Shown here: piece after piece, positions 9,051 through 17,207 of the stretch | Numbering within the stretch: position 1 is the first letter of the stretch | Layout of the letters: the number at the start of each line of letters is the position of its first letter | NCBI RefSeq assembly: GCF_016597725.1 | Contig: NZ_VCGY01000002.1 | Location: 62,001-126,000 of the forward strand | Source of the DNA: Marinobacter sp. 1-4A | GTDB taxonomy: Bacteria; Pseudomonadota; Gammaproteobacteria; Pseudomonadales; Oleiphilaceae | Direction of reading: 5' to 3' | DNA: 64,000 nucleotides | Notes under the pieces: model-generated | Database searches by the model: none | Told to the model about the DNA's origin: nothing | The model's input: the letters and a program-made list of their open reading frames with translations, nothing else | Program-made: the position numbers and the translations under genes

Positions 9051-10583
9051 ATGGCCAACCTGATTCTGATTCTTGGTGATCAGCTGACAACCGACATCAG
9101 CGCCCTTGAAGGGGCCGACCCAAAACGCGACACAGTTGTAATGGCAGAAGTTCATGAGGAAGCCAGCTATACCAACCATCACAAGAAAAAGCTGGTGCTG
9201 CTGTTCAGCGCCATGCGCCACTTTGCTCAAAAGCTGAAACAGGACGGATGGCAAGTTCACTATCAGCAGTATCATCCGGACAACAAACATCAAAGCCTAG
9301 AAGGCGTTGTGTCTTCCCTGCTTGGTGATCTGCGTCCAAGCAACATCATCACAACCGAATGCGGTGAATGGCGATTACACAACCAGATCTGCCAATTGCA
9401 GAAACGCTTGGGTGTGCCGGTAGAAATCCGCACTGACACCCGCTTTATTGCCAGCAAGCGCGAGTTTGCTAATTGGGCCGAGGGCCGCAAGCAGTTGCGC
9501 ATGGAGTTCTTTTACCGGGAAATGCGGCGTAAAACCGGGCTACTGATGACACCAGACGGCAAGCCAGAGGGCGGCAACTGGAACTTCGACGCCGATAATC
9601 GGCGCAAATGGAGCGGCAAACCGCCCGCTCCCGCGCCATTCCGAATAGAGCCGGATGCCATAACCCGCGAGGTAATCGATCTGGTAGAGCAGCACTTCAC
9701 CGATCACTTCGGCGTTACCGACGATTTTCACTTTGCAGTCACCTCGGGGGATGCGCAAGAGGCCCTGAACTACTTCATCGAGTTTGCTCTGCCCTGCTTC
9801 GGCGACTATCAAGACGCCATGTCTGACAACGAAGACTGGCTGTTCCATTCCATTCTGTCACCCTATATTAACTGCGGCCTGCTCGACCCTCTCGCGGTAT
9901 GCGAAGCTGCAGCGAGCGCTTGGTATGCCGGGCAGGCGCCTATTAATGCGGTTGAAGGTTTTATCCGCCAAATTATTGGTTGGCGCGAGTTCGTAAGAGG
10001 CATTTATTGGCTGCACATGCCGGGGTACGCAAAGGAAAACCGCCTTGGTAACACCCGCGCACTGCCCTGGTTCTACTGGACGGGCGAAACCAACATGCGC
10101 TGCCTGCACAAGGCCATCGACGCTACCCGGCGTAATGCCTACGCCCATCACATTCAGAGGCTGATGGTTACCGGCAACTTCGCACTATTGGCAGGCGTAG
10201 CACCGGAGGAAATTTGTGACTGGTACTTGGCCGTTTACGCCGATGCCTATGACTGGGTTGAGCTGCCCAATGTGCTAGGCATGGTGATGCACGCTGACGG
10301 CGGCTATCTGGGGTCAAAGCCTTACGCCGCCAGCGGCAAATACATTCAACGTATGTCTGACCACTGTTCCAACTGCCACTACAAGGTTAGCAAAAGCACC
10401 GAGCCCGACGCCTGCCCATTCAACTCCCTGTACTGGCACTTCATTGACCGCCACCGAGCTGATTTCGAACGCAACCCACGTATGGGGATGATGTACCGGA
10501 ACTGGGACAAGCAGAAACCGGAAAAACGCGAAGCCCTGTTAAGAAGGGCGGAGAATCTGCTAACTAATCTTGAGGTCATATAA
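9051..10583 (+). CDS. Fe-S bacterial cryptochrome / (6-4) photolyase family protein
   Basis: A 510-residue member of the deoxyribodipyrimidine photolyase-related (FeS-BCP) family. It begins MANLILILGDQLTTDISAL and has the FAD-domain signature RQIIGWREFVRGIYWLHMPG. A C-terminal cysteine cluster DHCSNCHYKVSK...DACPFN, with an earlier Cys, is expected to hold a 4Fe-4S cluster. Characterised relatives repair (6-4) photoproducts or act as light sensors. ATG 9051 is preferred to GTG 9006 because it begins at the domain and follows GGAG at 9036-9039, although the 11-base spacing is long. A DUF2256 mini-gene, often found with this family, lies 3 kb downstream. Confidence 0.9.
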   Translation: MANLILILGDQLTTDISALEGADPKRDTVVMAEVHEEASYTNHHKKKLVLLFSAMRHFAQKLKQDGWQVHYQQYHPDNKHQSLEGVVSSLLGDLRPSNIITTECGEWRLHNQICQLQKRLGVPVEIRTDTRFIASKREFANWAEGRKQLRMEFFYREMRRKTGLLMTPDGKPEGGNWNFDADNRRKWSGKPPAPAPFRIEPDAITREVIDLVEQHFTDHFGVTDDFHFAVTSGDAQEALNYFIEFALPCFGDYQDAMSDNEDWLFHSILSPYINCGLLDPLAVCEAAASAWYAGQAPINAVEGFIRQIIGWREFVRGIYWLHMPGYAKENRLGNTRALPWFYWTGETNMRCLHKAIDATRRNAYAHHIQRLMVTGNFALLAGVAPEEICDWYLAVYADAYDWVELPNVLGMVMHADGGYLGSKPYAASGKYIQRMSDHCSNCHYKVSKSTEPDACPFNSLYWHFIDRHRADFERNPRMGMMYRNWDKQKPEKREALLRRAENLLTNLEVI

Positions 10584-10638
10584 GGAAAAATCCCTTTGCA
10601 ACTGCTAGTGTCCTATAAACTCCACTCTCCCCTGACAA

Positions 10639-11886
10639 ATGGAATGTACGGTCATTATGGGATACCGGCCACTAGCACTTGGTGCCATCGCATTGCTAAC
10701 ATTTCAGGTTTGCTTCGCACAGCAGCCCTCTCTGAATCTTGTTACGTTTGAGGCGCCGCCCTATCAGATAAGCCGAGAGGGTACGGACATACGCGGCGAA
10801 ACCGTAAACACTGTAACCTGCGCTGCAAAAGCAGCCGGCTGGACCACAAATATAACTATGGTGCCCCAAAAACGCGCCATTTATTCACTTAAGCGGAACA
10901 TGGCAGATGGCTATTTTGCAGCAGATCCATCTGCGGAGCTGGATGCCATAGCCCGCCAGAGCTACCCGGTCGCGCTGGAGAAGTGGTACTTCTTTACTCT
11001 GGATGCGTTACCCAAACCGAGCAAAGACCGGATAGGCGTTGTTGATGGCAGTAACGAAGAAGCCTGGCTGAAAGCAAACGGTTACAACATTTATTTGAGC
11101 GTTACTTCACCCAAGCAGTTGCTAGCACTACTCGAACGAGGAAGAATCAATGCGGCACTCATGGATGAGCGGGTAATGCAGGACCTGAACACCGACTCCG
11201 GAACACCCGCCATAGACAGCCTACACTCCCACTTTCTTCGCTATGCGCCACTACACCTGTACCTTGGTAATGTATTTCAGGTGACCTATCCGAGCTTTCT
11301 ATCTGCGTTCAATGAGGCACTTCCGACCTGCATGGGGAAAAACCTGCAGCTGTCCGAGCGAGAGTTAACGCATATTGAGGTGTTAACAAGGCGACTGCTA
11401 GCCGAACTGCGTGGGCTACTAAACCTACAGCAAGCTCTAAAATCGGGCCCGAAACCCAGTACTCTAGCGGAAGTGCTGTCAATCGATAGCAAATGGCAAG
11501 CGTTGGCCCCAAAGGCCGAACTGCCTCTGGCATCGCATATTCGGAACCTACCCGCTTCGCAAACACTCGAAAACTGGCAACGATCTTATCAAGGCCTGGT
11601 TACAGAGGTGATGCTAGTCAACAGCATGGGCACCATTGCTGCAATGAGCCAGCTCACTTCTGATTATTGGCAGGGAGACGAACCTAAGTTTCTGGAGGTC
11701 GCTGGCAGCGAATTAACGACAGAGCCGCGAGATCGAAATTTTCTCTTTGTTTCTCCCGTTCGATACGATCAATCTACAACCCGATTCCAGATTTCTGTCA
11801 GTGCCCCCCTCTTTTCTGGCGATGACAAAGCGCCTAACGGGGTCATCGTATTGGGTCTTGATATTGAAGAAGCTATGGGCATTTAA
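10639..11886 (+). CDS. Periplasmic solute-binding domain fused to a Cache-like domain; function unknown
   Basis: A 415-residue protein with a signal peptide (cleavage probably after VCFA, about residue 28). Residues 30-240 look like an SBP_bac_3 domain: LVTFEAPPYQ, then the MVPQKRAIYSLKRNMADGYF segment typical of this fold. Residues 300-415 resemble a double-Cache/PDC sensor half (SMGTIAAMSQLTSDYWQGDE, FQISVSAPLF, GVIVLGLDIEEAM). No transmembrane helix, kinase or methyl-accepting part follows, so it cannot signal by itself. It may present a ligand to another sensor. Translation may start at 10639 or 10657. It converges on the HAD gene with a four-base overlap. Confidence 0.75.
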   Translation: MECTVIMGYRPLALGAIALLTFQVCFAQQPSLNLVTFEAPPYQISREGTDIRGETVNTVTCAAKAAGWTTNITMVPQKRAIYSLKRNMADGYFAADPSAELDAIARQSYPVALEKWYFFTLDALPKPSKDRIGVVDGSNEEAWLKANGYNIYLSVTSPKQLLALLERGRINAALMDERVMQDLNTDSGTPAIDSLHSHFLRYAPLHLYLGNVFQVTYPSFLSAFNEALPTCMGKNLQLSERELTHIEVLTRRLLAELRGLLNLQQALKSGPKPSTLAEVLSIDSKWQALAPKAELPLASHIRNLPASQTLENWQRSYQGLVTEVMLVNSMGTIAAMSQLTSDYWQGDEPKFLEVAGSELTTEPRDRNFLFVSPVRYDQSTTRFQISVSAPLFSGDDKAPNGVIVLGLDIEEAMGI

Positions 11887-13571
11887 GGCGGCCCGATTTC
11901 GCACGCCAGCACCAGCGCCCAAAATTCTGAAAAATCATTGACCACCACATCGGGCTTGTCCGGATGCTTGTGGGTGCCGGGAAAGATTTGGTTCAGCCAA
12001 GGTAAATCCCACTGGGCGCCGTTGAAGAAAACGGAGGTCATGCCCGCACGTTTAGCTGCAATCACATCGGTGGTGCTGTCACCCACGTACCAAACACTGG
12101 GGTCGGGCGGATAGTCGAGCTTCTGCACTGCCAGCAAGAGTTGGTCTGGGTGCGGTTTGCGTAAGGGTGTGTCATCACCGCAAACATCTACATCAAAGAG
12201 CTCCACCCAACCGGTATCTTCAACCGCAGCCAGTTCGTGTTCGAAAAACTCACGGTCACGGTTGGTGATGACACCCACCTGAATGTTCAGGCGCCGCAGC
12301 CCCTCCAGCACTGCGCGAACCTTGGCTTCAAAGGCTTTTACCGTGCCGTAGTGATTTCGGTAATGGTGATTGAACGCTTTGTGGGCTATTTGTTTTGCGT
12401 CTTGATCATCGCCGAAAAGCACTTCAAAGATATCCGTACGTGAGATTTTCCGATCAGCCTTTACCTTTGGGTGAAGCTTGGCAAATTCACGAACATAGGC
12501 CACCAGTTTTGCGTCTTGCGGTGTTTTGCTATCTTCTGGCGCGACCATCCGCTGCATTAGCCCGAGCTTGTGAAAATCCGGGAACATGTCGTCCACCGCG
12601 TGATACATGGCGTCTAGGGTATCCACAAGCGTTGCGTGCCAATCGAACAATATGACCTCTGGCCGAATCAGCTTTACTACGGCGGGGTGCCAATCTGGCT
12701 CTATGCGAGGTTCCGGGCGAGCAGGCGGAGGAAAAGCAGCAGGACGAACATCTGCCGGGGAGTTCAGGAAGTTCTCGGGATCTGCACGCTCTATCAGCGC
12801 AAGTAAATCCATCAACTCTTCAAAACTATCCACCACAGCCAGTGGTTCATCACGCCGGGTAAACCAACTGCGTATCCGATCAGCTTCCCACTGAGCACCG
12901 TTATAGAAAATACCAGACACCCCGGCACGATTGGCAGTCAACATATCGACATAGCTATCGCCGATGTACCAAGCCCTCGCGTTGGGCGGGAGACTGAGTT
13001 CGTCCAGAACCCGGTGGATTACCTGAGGGTCCGGCTTGTATTCCGTCACATCATCAGCGCACACAGTTGCTTCGAACAAATGTTGCCAACGCCCCTCATC
13101 GACGGTTTCCAATTCCGTATCGAAAAACTCCCGATTTCTATTAGTGGCCACAGCCAAACGGATGCCCATGGCTTTTAACGCTGAAAGGTATTCATAGGCA
13201 CCGGGCTGAAACGGCCGTACCTGCCCGAAATATCGACGGTACGCTTGGTTGTAGGCCTGATGAGCAGTCAATTTAGCGGCGGTATTCCCACCAAAAATCG
13301 CATTGAATATATCGGTTCTTGATACCCTCCGCTCCGCCAAAATGCGTGGGTGCAAGCGCCGGAAAATGCGGATGTAGCGAACCAGCCTCGCATCGTCTTC
13401 CGTGCGACATTCTTCTTCCGGAAGCAGTTGGTCGACCAATCCCAACTCTTCAAGTTGCGGCAGCATGTCCTCCATGGCGCTGAACATGGCATCGTGGGTA
13501 TCCACCAAGGTTCCATGCCAGTCAAATATCATCACAGACGGCGCTGCCAGAGATTCACTCAAGCGATCCAT
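11883..13571 (-). CDS. Tandem-duplicated HAD-superfamily hydrolase
   Basis: A 562-residue protein made of two homologous HAD units (about 10-260 and 295-562). Each carries motif I (MIFDWHGTLVDT and ILFDWHATLVDT), motif II (VATNR and VITNR), a motif III Lys (KPDPQ and KPHPDQ) and motif IV (WYIGDSYVDM and WYVGDSTTDV). The nucleophile Asp is kept in both halves. The usual second Asp of motif I (DxD) is His, which may change the chemistry or the leaving-group acid. ATG 13571 is preferred because AGGA sits six bases upstream. Phosphatase activity is probable, the substrate unknown. Confidence 0.85.
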   Translation of the reverse strand: MDRLSESLAAPSVMIFDWHGTLVDTHDAMFSAMEDMLPQLEELGLVDQLLPEEECRTEDDARLVRYIRIFRRLHPRILAERRVSRTDIFNAIFGGNTAAKLTAHQAYNQAYRRYFGQVRPFQPGAYEYLSALKAMGIRLAVATNRNREFFDTELETVDEGRWQHLFEATVCADDVTEYKPDPQVIHRVLDELSLPPNARAWYIGDSYVDMLTANRAGVSGIFYNGAQWEADRIRSWFTRRDEPLAVVDSFEELMDLLALIERADPENFLNSPADVRPAAFPPPARPEPRIEPDWHPAVVKLIRPEVILFDWHATLVDTLDAMYHAVDDMFPDFHKLGLMQRMVAPEDSKTPQDAKLVAYVREFAKLHPKVKADRKISRTDIFEVLFGDDQDAKQIAHKAFNHHYRNHYGTVKAFEAKVRAVLEGLRRLNIQVGVITNRDREFFEHELAAVEDTGWVELFDVDVCGDDTPLRKPHPDQLLLAVQKLDYPPDPSVWYVGDSTTDVIAAKRAGMTSVFFNGAQWDLPWLNQIFPGTHKHPDKPDVVVNDFSEFWALVLACEIGPP

Positions 13572-13640
13572 AAACAATCCTTTGGCGTTTCAGGGGCGTA
13601 TAGACAAACGTTATCCATCAGTTAAAGCCATCTTGGGCCA

Positions 13641-13784
13641 ATGCACAAAAAACCGCACCTACCAGAGAAGATCTGCCCAATTTGCCAGCGCCCTTTCATC
13701 TGGCGCAAAAAGTGGGCGAAAGACTGGGAGAGTGTTCGCTACTGCAGCGAGCGCTGTCGGCGCCAACGGAGGGTTGCGCATTGA
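13641..13784 (+). CDS. DUF2256 zinc-ribbon mini-protein
   Basis: A 47-residue ORF beginning MHKKPHLPEKICPICQRP and ending RRQRRVAH. The CPIC pair and the YCSERC pair form a four-Cys zinc ribbon, and the WRKKWAKDWESV linker is characteristic of DUF2256. Proteins of this family are often encoded beside FeS-type cryptochrome/photolyases; one is 3 kb upstream on the same strand. Function is unknown. It stands alone between two genes on the opposite strand. Confidence 0.85.
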   Translation: MHKKPHLPEKICPICQRPFIWRKKWAKDWESVRYCSERCRRQRRVAH

Positions 13785-13837
13785 GCACTTTGGTCTGGTT
13801 CAAGCGCGGCCTTCGGGTTCGGTGACCCTGAGCCAGC

Positions 13838-14296
13838 CTAAGCCTCGCCTTCAGTCTCTTCCGGCGCTTTGACCAAGGAAGGCAAGATAAGCACTGCGCA
13901 GCAGGCGTTAACTGCCACATACTCAACCGTAGCCCGGCGCATTGGCCAGCGGCTACTGGCGCCCTTGGATACCAGCACAAGCAAGTCTGCCCCAATATTC
14001 GCGGCCAATGCCAACAGCTTTTCACCCGGTGTGCCTGCCACTACGTGCAGACTGGCACTGTGTTTCATGGGTAGGTACTTGCGAGCCAACAGGCTGAGGC
14101 TTTCCCTTACCTCGTTTTCTCGGTCTTCAGGGGCATCTGTAGTCACATGGGGAAAGAAGCCAGCCCCACCCGGATTAAACACAGTGGCCAAGTGCAGTTC
14201 GCTACCCTCACCCATCAACCTAACGCCTTCTTCCAGCGCCCGCTTGCCCTCGCCATCGTCTTCGTAATCTATGGCTAACAGTATTTTACGGTACAT
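13838..14296 (-). CDS. Universal stress protein (UspA family)
   Basis: A 152-residue single-domain Usp beginning MYRKILLAIDYEDDGEG. It has the expected beta-strand, DLLVLVSKGASS and CCAVLILP segments. The start is set by AGGAGG seven bases before ATG 14296. The gene overlaps the end of the BCCT transporter gene by 11 bases, so the two are translationally coupled, and the Usp probably responds to or modulates the transporter. The ATP-binding GxxGS-type motif is altered to SKGASSRW, so nucleotide binding is uncertain. Confidence 0.88.
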   Translation of the reverse strand: MYRKILLAIDYEDDGEGKRALEEGVRLMGEGSELHLATVFNPGGAGFFPHVTTDAPEDRENEVRESLSLLARKYLPMKHSASLHVVAGTPGEKLLALAANIGADLLVLVSKGASSRWPMRRATVEYVAVNACCAVLILPSLVKAPEETEGEA

Positions 14297-15887
14297 TCTG
14301 ACCCTCCTCTTTCCGCACAGGGGTGCCTTCCACTTCCGGGAAAACACGCCCCTGCACAAGTTCGCTCACGGAATACCCACGATGGTCGGCCCTCAAAGCC
14401 CGGAACAGCGACGCCGCCATAAAAATAAGCAACACACAGAACGGCAGCCCCAAAGAGGTGATTACGTTCTGCAGCGCATCCAACCCGCCAGCCAGCAGCA
14501 GAGTTGCGGCAATGATTCCCTGAGCCGCTGCCCAAAAAATTCGTTGGCGCACCAACGATGGCTGATCTTCCCGGCGCGTGAGCATATCAATCACCAGAGA
14601 TGCGGAATCTGATGAGGTTGTGAAGAAAATAACAATAATGATGATACTGAGTAACGAGGCAACTTCCGCCAACGGAAAGGCCTCGAGAAAGGCAAAAATG
14701 GCCACCGACGGGTCCTGCTGTACCAGCTCATACAAGGCCACCTGCCCATTCATTTCAACATTGATGGCGGAGAGCCCAAACACGCCAAACCACACCAGAG
14801 TGAACACCGTTGGCGCAAACAACACACCAGCAACAAACTCACGGATAGTGCGGCCCCTAGAGATCCGAGCAATAAAAATACCCACATAAGGCGCCCAGGT
14901 AATCGTCCAGGCCCAGTAAAACAAAGTCCACTGCCGCTGCCAGTCCGATTCAGCATAGGTTTGAGTCCAGAACGCCAGCCAGGGCAAAGCGTCGAAATAG
15001 TCACCAATGCTCTGAACCATTCCCTCAGCTATGAACACCGTAGGCCCTACCACTAGCACAAATAGGATAAGCAGCAGCGCCAGCACAATGTTGATTTGGG
15101 ATAAACGGCGCACACCCTTGTCCAATCCCAACGCCACCGAGGTAGCCGCAATACTGGTGATCACTGTTATCAGCAGCACCTGAACCCATCCCGTAGAAGG
15201 GATTCCAAACAGATAAGTAAGACCACTGTTCAGCTGCAAAGTACCCAATCCCAGAGAGGTCGCTACACCGAACAGGGTTCCCAGCACCGCAATGACATCC
15301 ACCGTCCAGCCCAATGGCCCGTATATGCGATCACCAAGCAACGGATAAAACAGACTGCTGATGCGCATGGGCAGGTTGTGCCGGTAGGCGAAGTAAGCAA
15401 TCGCCAAGCCGGGCATGGCGAATATGGTCCAGGTGTGTAGGCCAAAGTGATACAGGGCGATTGTCATGGCATCGCTGGCTGCGCGCTCGCTACCGGCAAT
15501 AACGCCCTCAAACGGTGGATTGGCAAAATGGGAAACCGGCTCGGCGACGCCCCAGAACATCAAAATAGTGCCAATACCCGCCGCAAACAACATGGTGAAC
15601 CAGGTGAGATTGGAGTAGTCCGGCCGGGAATCATCTGCACCTAAGCGGATGCTGCCATAGCGGCTAACGGCCAGCCCTAACAGAAACAGCAAGAGTGAGG
15701 TAACAGAGAGGATATAGAACCAGCCAAGATTTTGCGCAACCCAGCCGGTGAGTACTCCGAAAACAGTCGCAACCGCCTGATCAAAAGGTATAGCAAGCGC
15801 GACAAACAGCGCTGCCACCCCTGCGGATGTAAAAAACACTCCCGGTATTGTCTGCAGTCCAAGCAAGCGTTGCAGGCGCTCCAGCAA
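14286..15887 (-). CDS. BCCT-family betaine/choline/carnitine-type transporter
   Basis: A 533-residue protein with about 12 membrane helices. BCCT hallmarks are the Trp-rich stretch WTLFYWAWTITWAPYVGIFIARISRGRTIREF and AAGIGTILMFWGVAEPVSHF. It should import a quaternary ammonium osmolyte using Na+ or H+. The start is an unusual TTG at 15887, supported by AGGGAGG six bases upstream. The downstream usp gene overlaps by 11 bases. The substrate cannot be read from the sequence. Confidence 0.92.
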   Translation of the reverse strand: MLERLQRLLGLQTIPGVFFTSAGVAALFVALAIPFDQAVATVFGVLTGWVAQNLGWFYILSVTSLLLFLLGLAVSRYGSIRLGADDSRPDYSNLTWFTMLFAAGIGTILMFWGVAEPVSHFANPPFEGVIAGSERAASDAMTIALYHFGLHTWTIFAMPGLAIAYFAYRHNLPMRISSLFYPLLGDRIYGPLGWTVDVIAVLGTLFGVATSLGLGTLQLNSGLTYLFGIPSTGWVQVLLITVITSIAATSVALGLDKGVRRLSQINIVLALLLILFVLVVGPTVFIAEGMVQSIGDYFDALPWLAFWTQTYAESDWQRQWTLFYWAWTITWAPYVGIFIARISRGRTIREFVAGVLFAPTVFTLVWFGVFGLSAINVEMNGQVALYELVQQDPSVAIFAFLEAFPLAEVASLLSIIIIVIFFTTSSDSASLVIDMLTRREDQPSLVRQRIFWAAAQGIIAATLLLAGGLDALQNVITSLGLPFCVLLIFMAASLFRALRADHRGYSVSELVQGRVFPEVEGTPVRKEEGQNVP

Positions 15888-15998
15888 GGTAAGCCTCCCT
15901 GTGAAAGTTCACAACTGATAGGGTTATCCCCTACCATAACCAATACAGCCCAATCGCAACACCGGCAAGATCAATAATAAACAGGATGCGCAAATGCA

Positions 15999-16475
15999 AT
16001 GAAAATCGGTGAGATCTCCAAGCATTCGTCCGTGGCCGTAGAAACCATCCGGTACTACGAAAAAATCGGCTTGCTGCCAAAACCAGATCGGGACGCCAGC
16101 GGCTACCGCGCTTATCGCAACGATCATCTGGAGCGCCTTTTGTTCATTAAGCGCTGCCGAAGCCTTGATATGGCTCAGGACGAGATACGCGAACTCATTC
16201 GGCTTTCCGAAAATCCCGAAGCAGACTGTCATCAAGTGAGTGCCCTTCTCGACAACCACCTGAACCATGTCCGGAACCGCTTAAATGAACTCTTAAACCT
16301 CGAAAAAACGCTACAACAACTGCAAAAAGCCTGCTCAGACGCGGGCACGGTTCAAGACTGCGGCATTATGGGGGGGCTTAGCTCCGAACTAAACACTCCG
16401 AATCCAGAACACAACGACCATGGGGACGATCACGAAAATCACGTGCCGGGAACCCACAGGCCGGGCAAGCGTTAA
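15999..16475 (+). CDS. MerR-family metal-responsive regulator, CadR-like
   Basis: A 158-residue protein with a MerR N-terminus (MKIGEISKHSSVAVETIRYYEKIGLL), a long dimerisation helix and metal-site cysteines at 77, 112 and 121. This is close to the Cys77/112/119 set of CadR. The tail is His- and Asp-rich (PEHNDHGDDHENHVPGTH), as in CadR of Pseudomonas. Cd(II), Zn(II) or Pb(II) is the likely inducer. A MerR-type operator and a CDF exporter gene follow directly, the usual target arrangement. Confidence 0.9.
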   Translation: MKIGEISKHSSVAVETIRYYEKIGLLPKPDRDASGYRAYRNDHLERLLFIKRCRSLDMAQDEIRELIRLSENPEADCHQVSALLDNHLNHVRNRLNELLNLEKTLQQLQKACSDAGTVQDCGIMGGLSSELNTPNPEHNDHGDDHENHVPGTHRPGKR

Positions 16476-16501
16476 AACGGTCTAAAACCGAAAACAAAGG
16501 G

Positions 16502-16532
16502 TTGACCCTGTAGCTACTACAGGGCTTTTACT
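16502..16532 (+). promoter_or_regulatory. MerR-type operator/promoter for the CDF gene
   Basis: A -35 TTGACC (16502-16507) and a -10-like TTTACT (16527-16532) are separated by 19 bp, the over-long spacer that MerR activators correct. Within it is the perfect dyad CCCTGTAG-CTA-CTACAGGG (16506-16524). Confidence 0.82.
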
Positions 16533-16559
16533 ACACGCTTAACTATTATGGAGGTGTGT

Positions 16560-17207
16560 ATGGCATGCAGTTGCTCTGGCCCAGAACCCCAATCCCCTGC
16601 TCCGGGCTTTCGTCGCGCGCTCTGGATTGCTCTGTGGGTGAATCTGGCTATGTTTTTCGTGGAAGGCGTTGCCAGCTTGCAGTCTGGCTCCGTCTCATTA
16701 ATGGCAGACGCCATCGACTTCTTTGGTGACAGCGCCAACTACATTCTGTCGCTTTCCGTTCTCTCTATGGGCATGCTTTGGCGCGGCCGCGCGGCTTTGG
16801 TTAAAGGCATTACCATGACGGTTTTTGGCGCGATTGTGTGGGTACGTGCACTCTGGGTAATGCAACAAGGAACAACCCCCGAGCCCTTAACCATGGGAAC
16901 CATTGGCCTGCTGGCGTTGGTTGCCAACGTATGCGTGGCGCTTATCCTTTTCCGGTATCGAGACGGGGATTCGGATATGCGCTCGGTGTGGCTGTGTAGC
17001 CGCAATGACGCGATCAGCAATCTGGCTGTTATGGCCGCTGCGTTGGGGGTGTTTGGTACCGCAAGCGCATGGCCGGATCTTGTGGTCGCTGCCATTATGG
17101 GTACTCTGGCAATAACCGCAGGGGTCAGCATAGTGCGTCATGCCCGAACGGATATCGCACAGGCGAACGAACGTGCTAAAACGCCAGCGAAATCATTACC
17201 GGGATAA
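16560..17207 (+). CDS. Cation diffusion facilitator-like metal exporter without cytoplasmic domain
   Basis: A 215-residue CDF-like protein with about six helices. Helix 2 carries SLMADAIDFFGDSANY with the paired Asp residues of the metal site. In the helix 5 region the usual HxxxD reads SRNDAISN, so the His ligand appears lost. The C-terminal cytoplasmic dimerisation domain of typical CDF proteins (about 300 residues) is missing. The N-terminus MACSCSGPE offers two thiols. ATG 16560 follows GGAGG by five bases. The MerR operator upstream implies metal-induced expression. Its 3' end overlaps the convergent AEC gene by 32 bases. Confidence 0.82.
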   Translation: MACSCSGPEPQSPAPGFRRALWIALWVNLAMFFVEGVASLQSGSVSLMADAIDFFGDSANYILSLSVLSMGMLWRGRAALVKGITMTVFGAIVWVRALWVMQQGTTPEPLTMGTIGLLALVANVCVALILFRYRDGDSDMRSVWLCSRNDAISNLAVMAAALGVFGTASAWPDLVVAAIMGTLAITAGVSIVRHARTDIAQANERAKTPAKSLPG

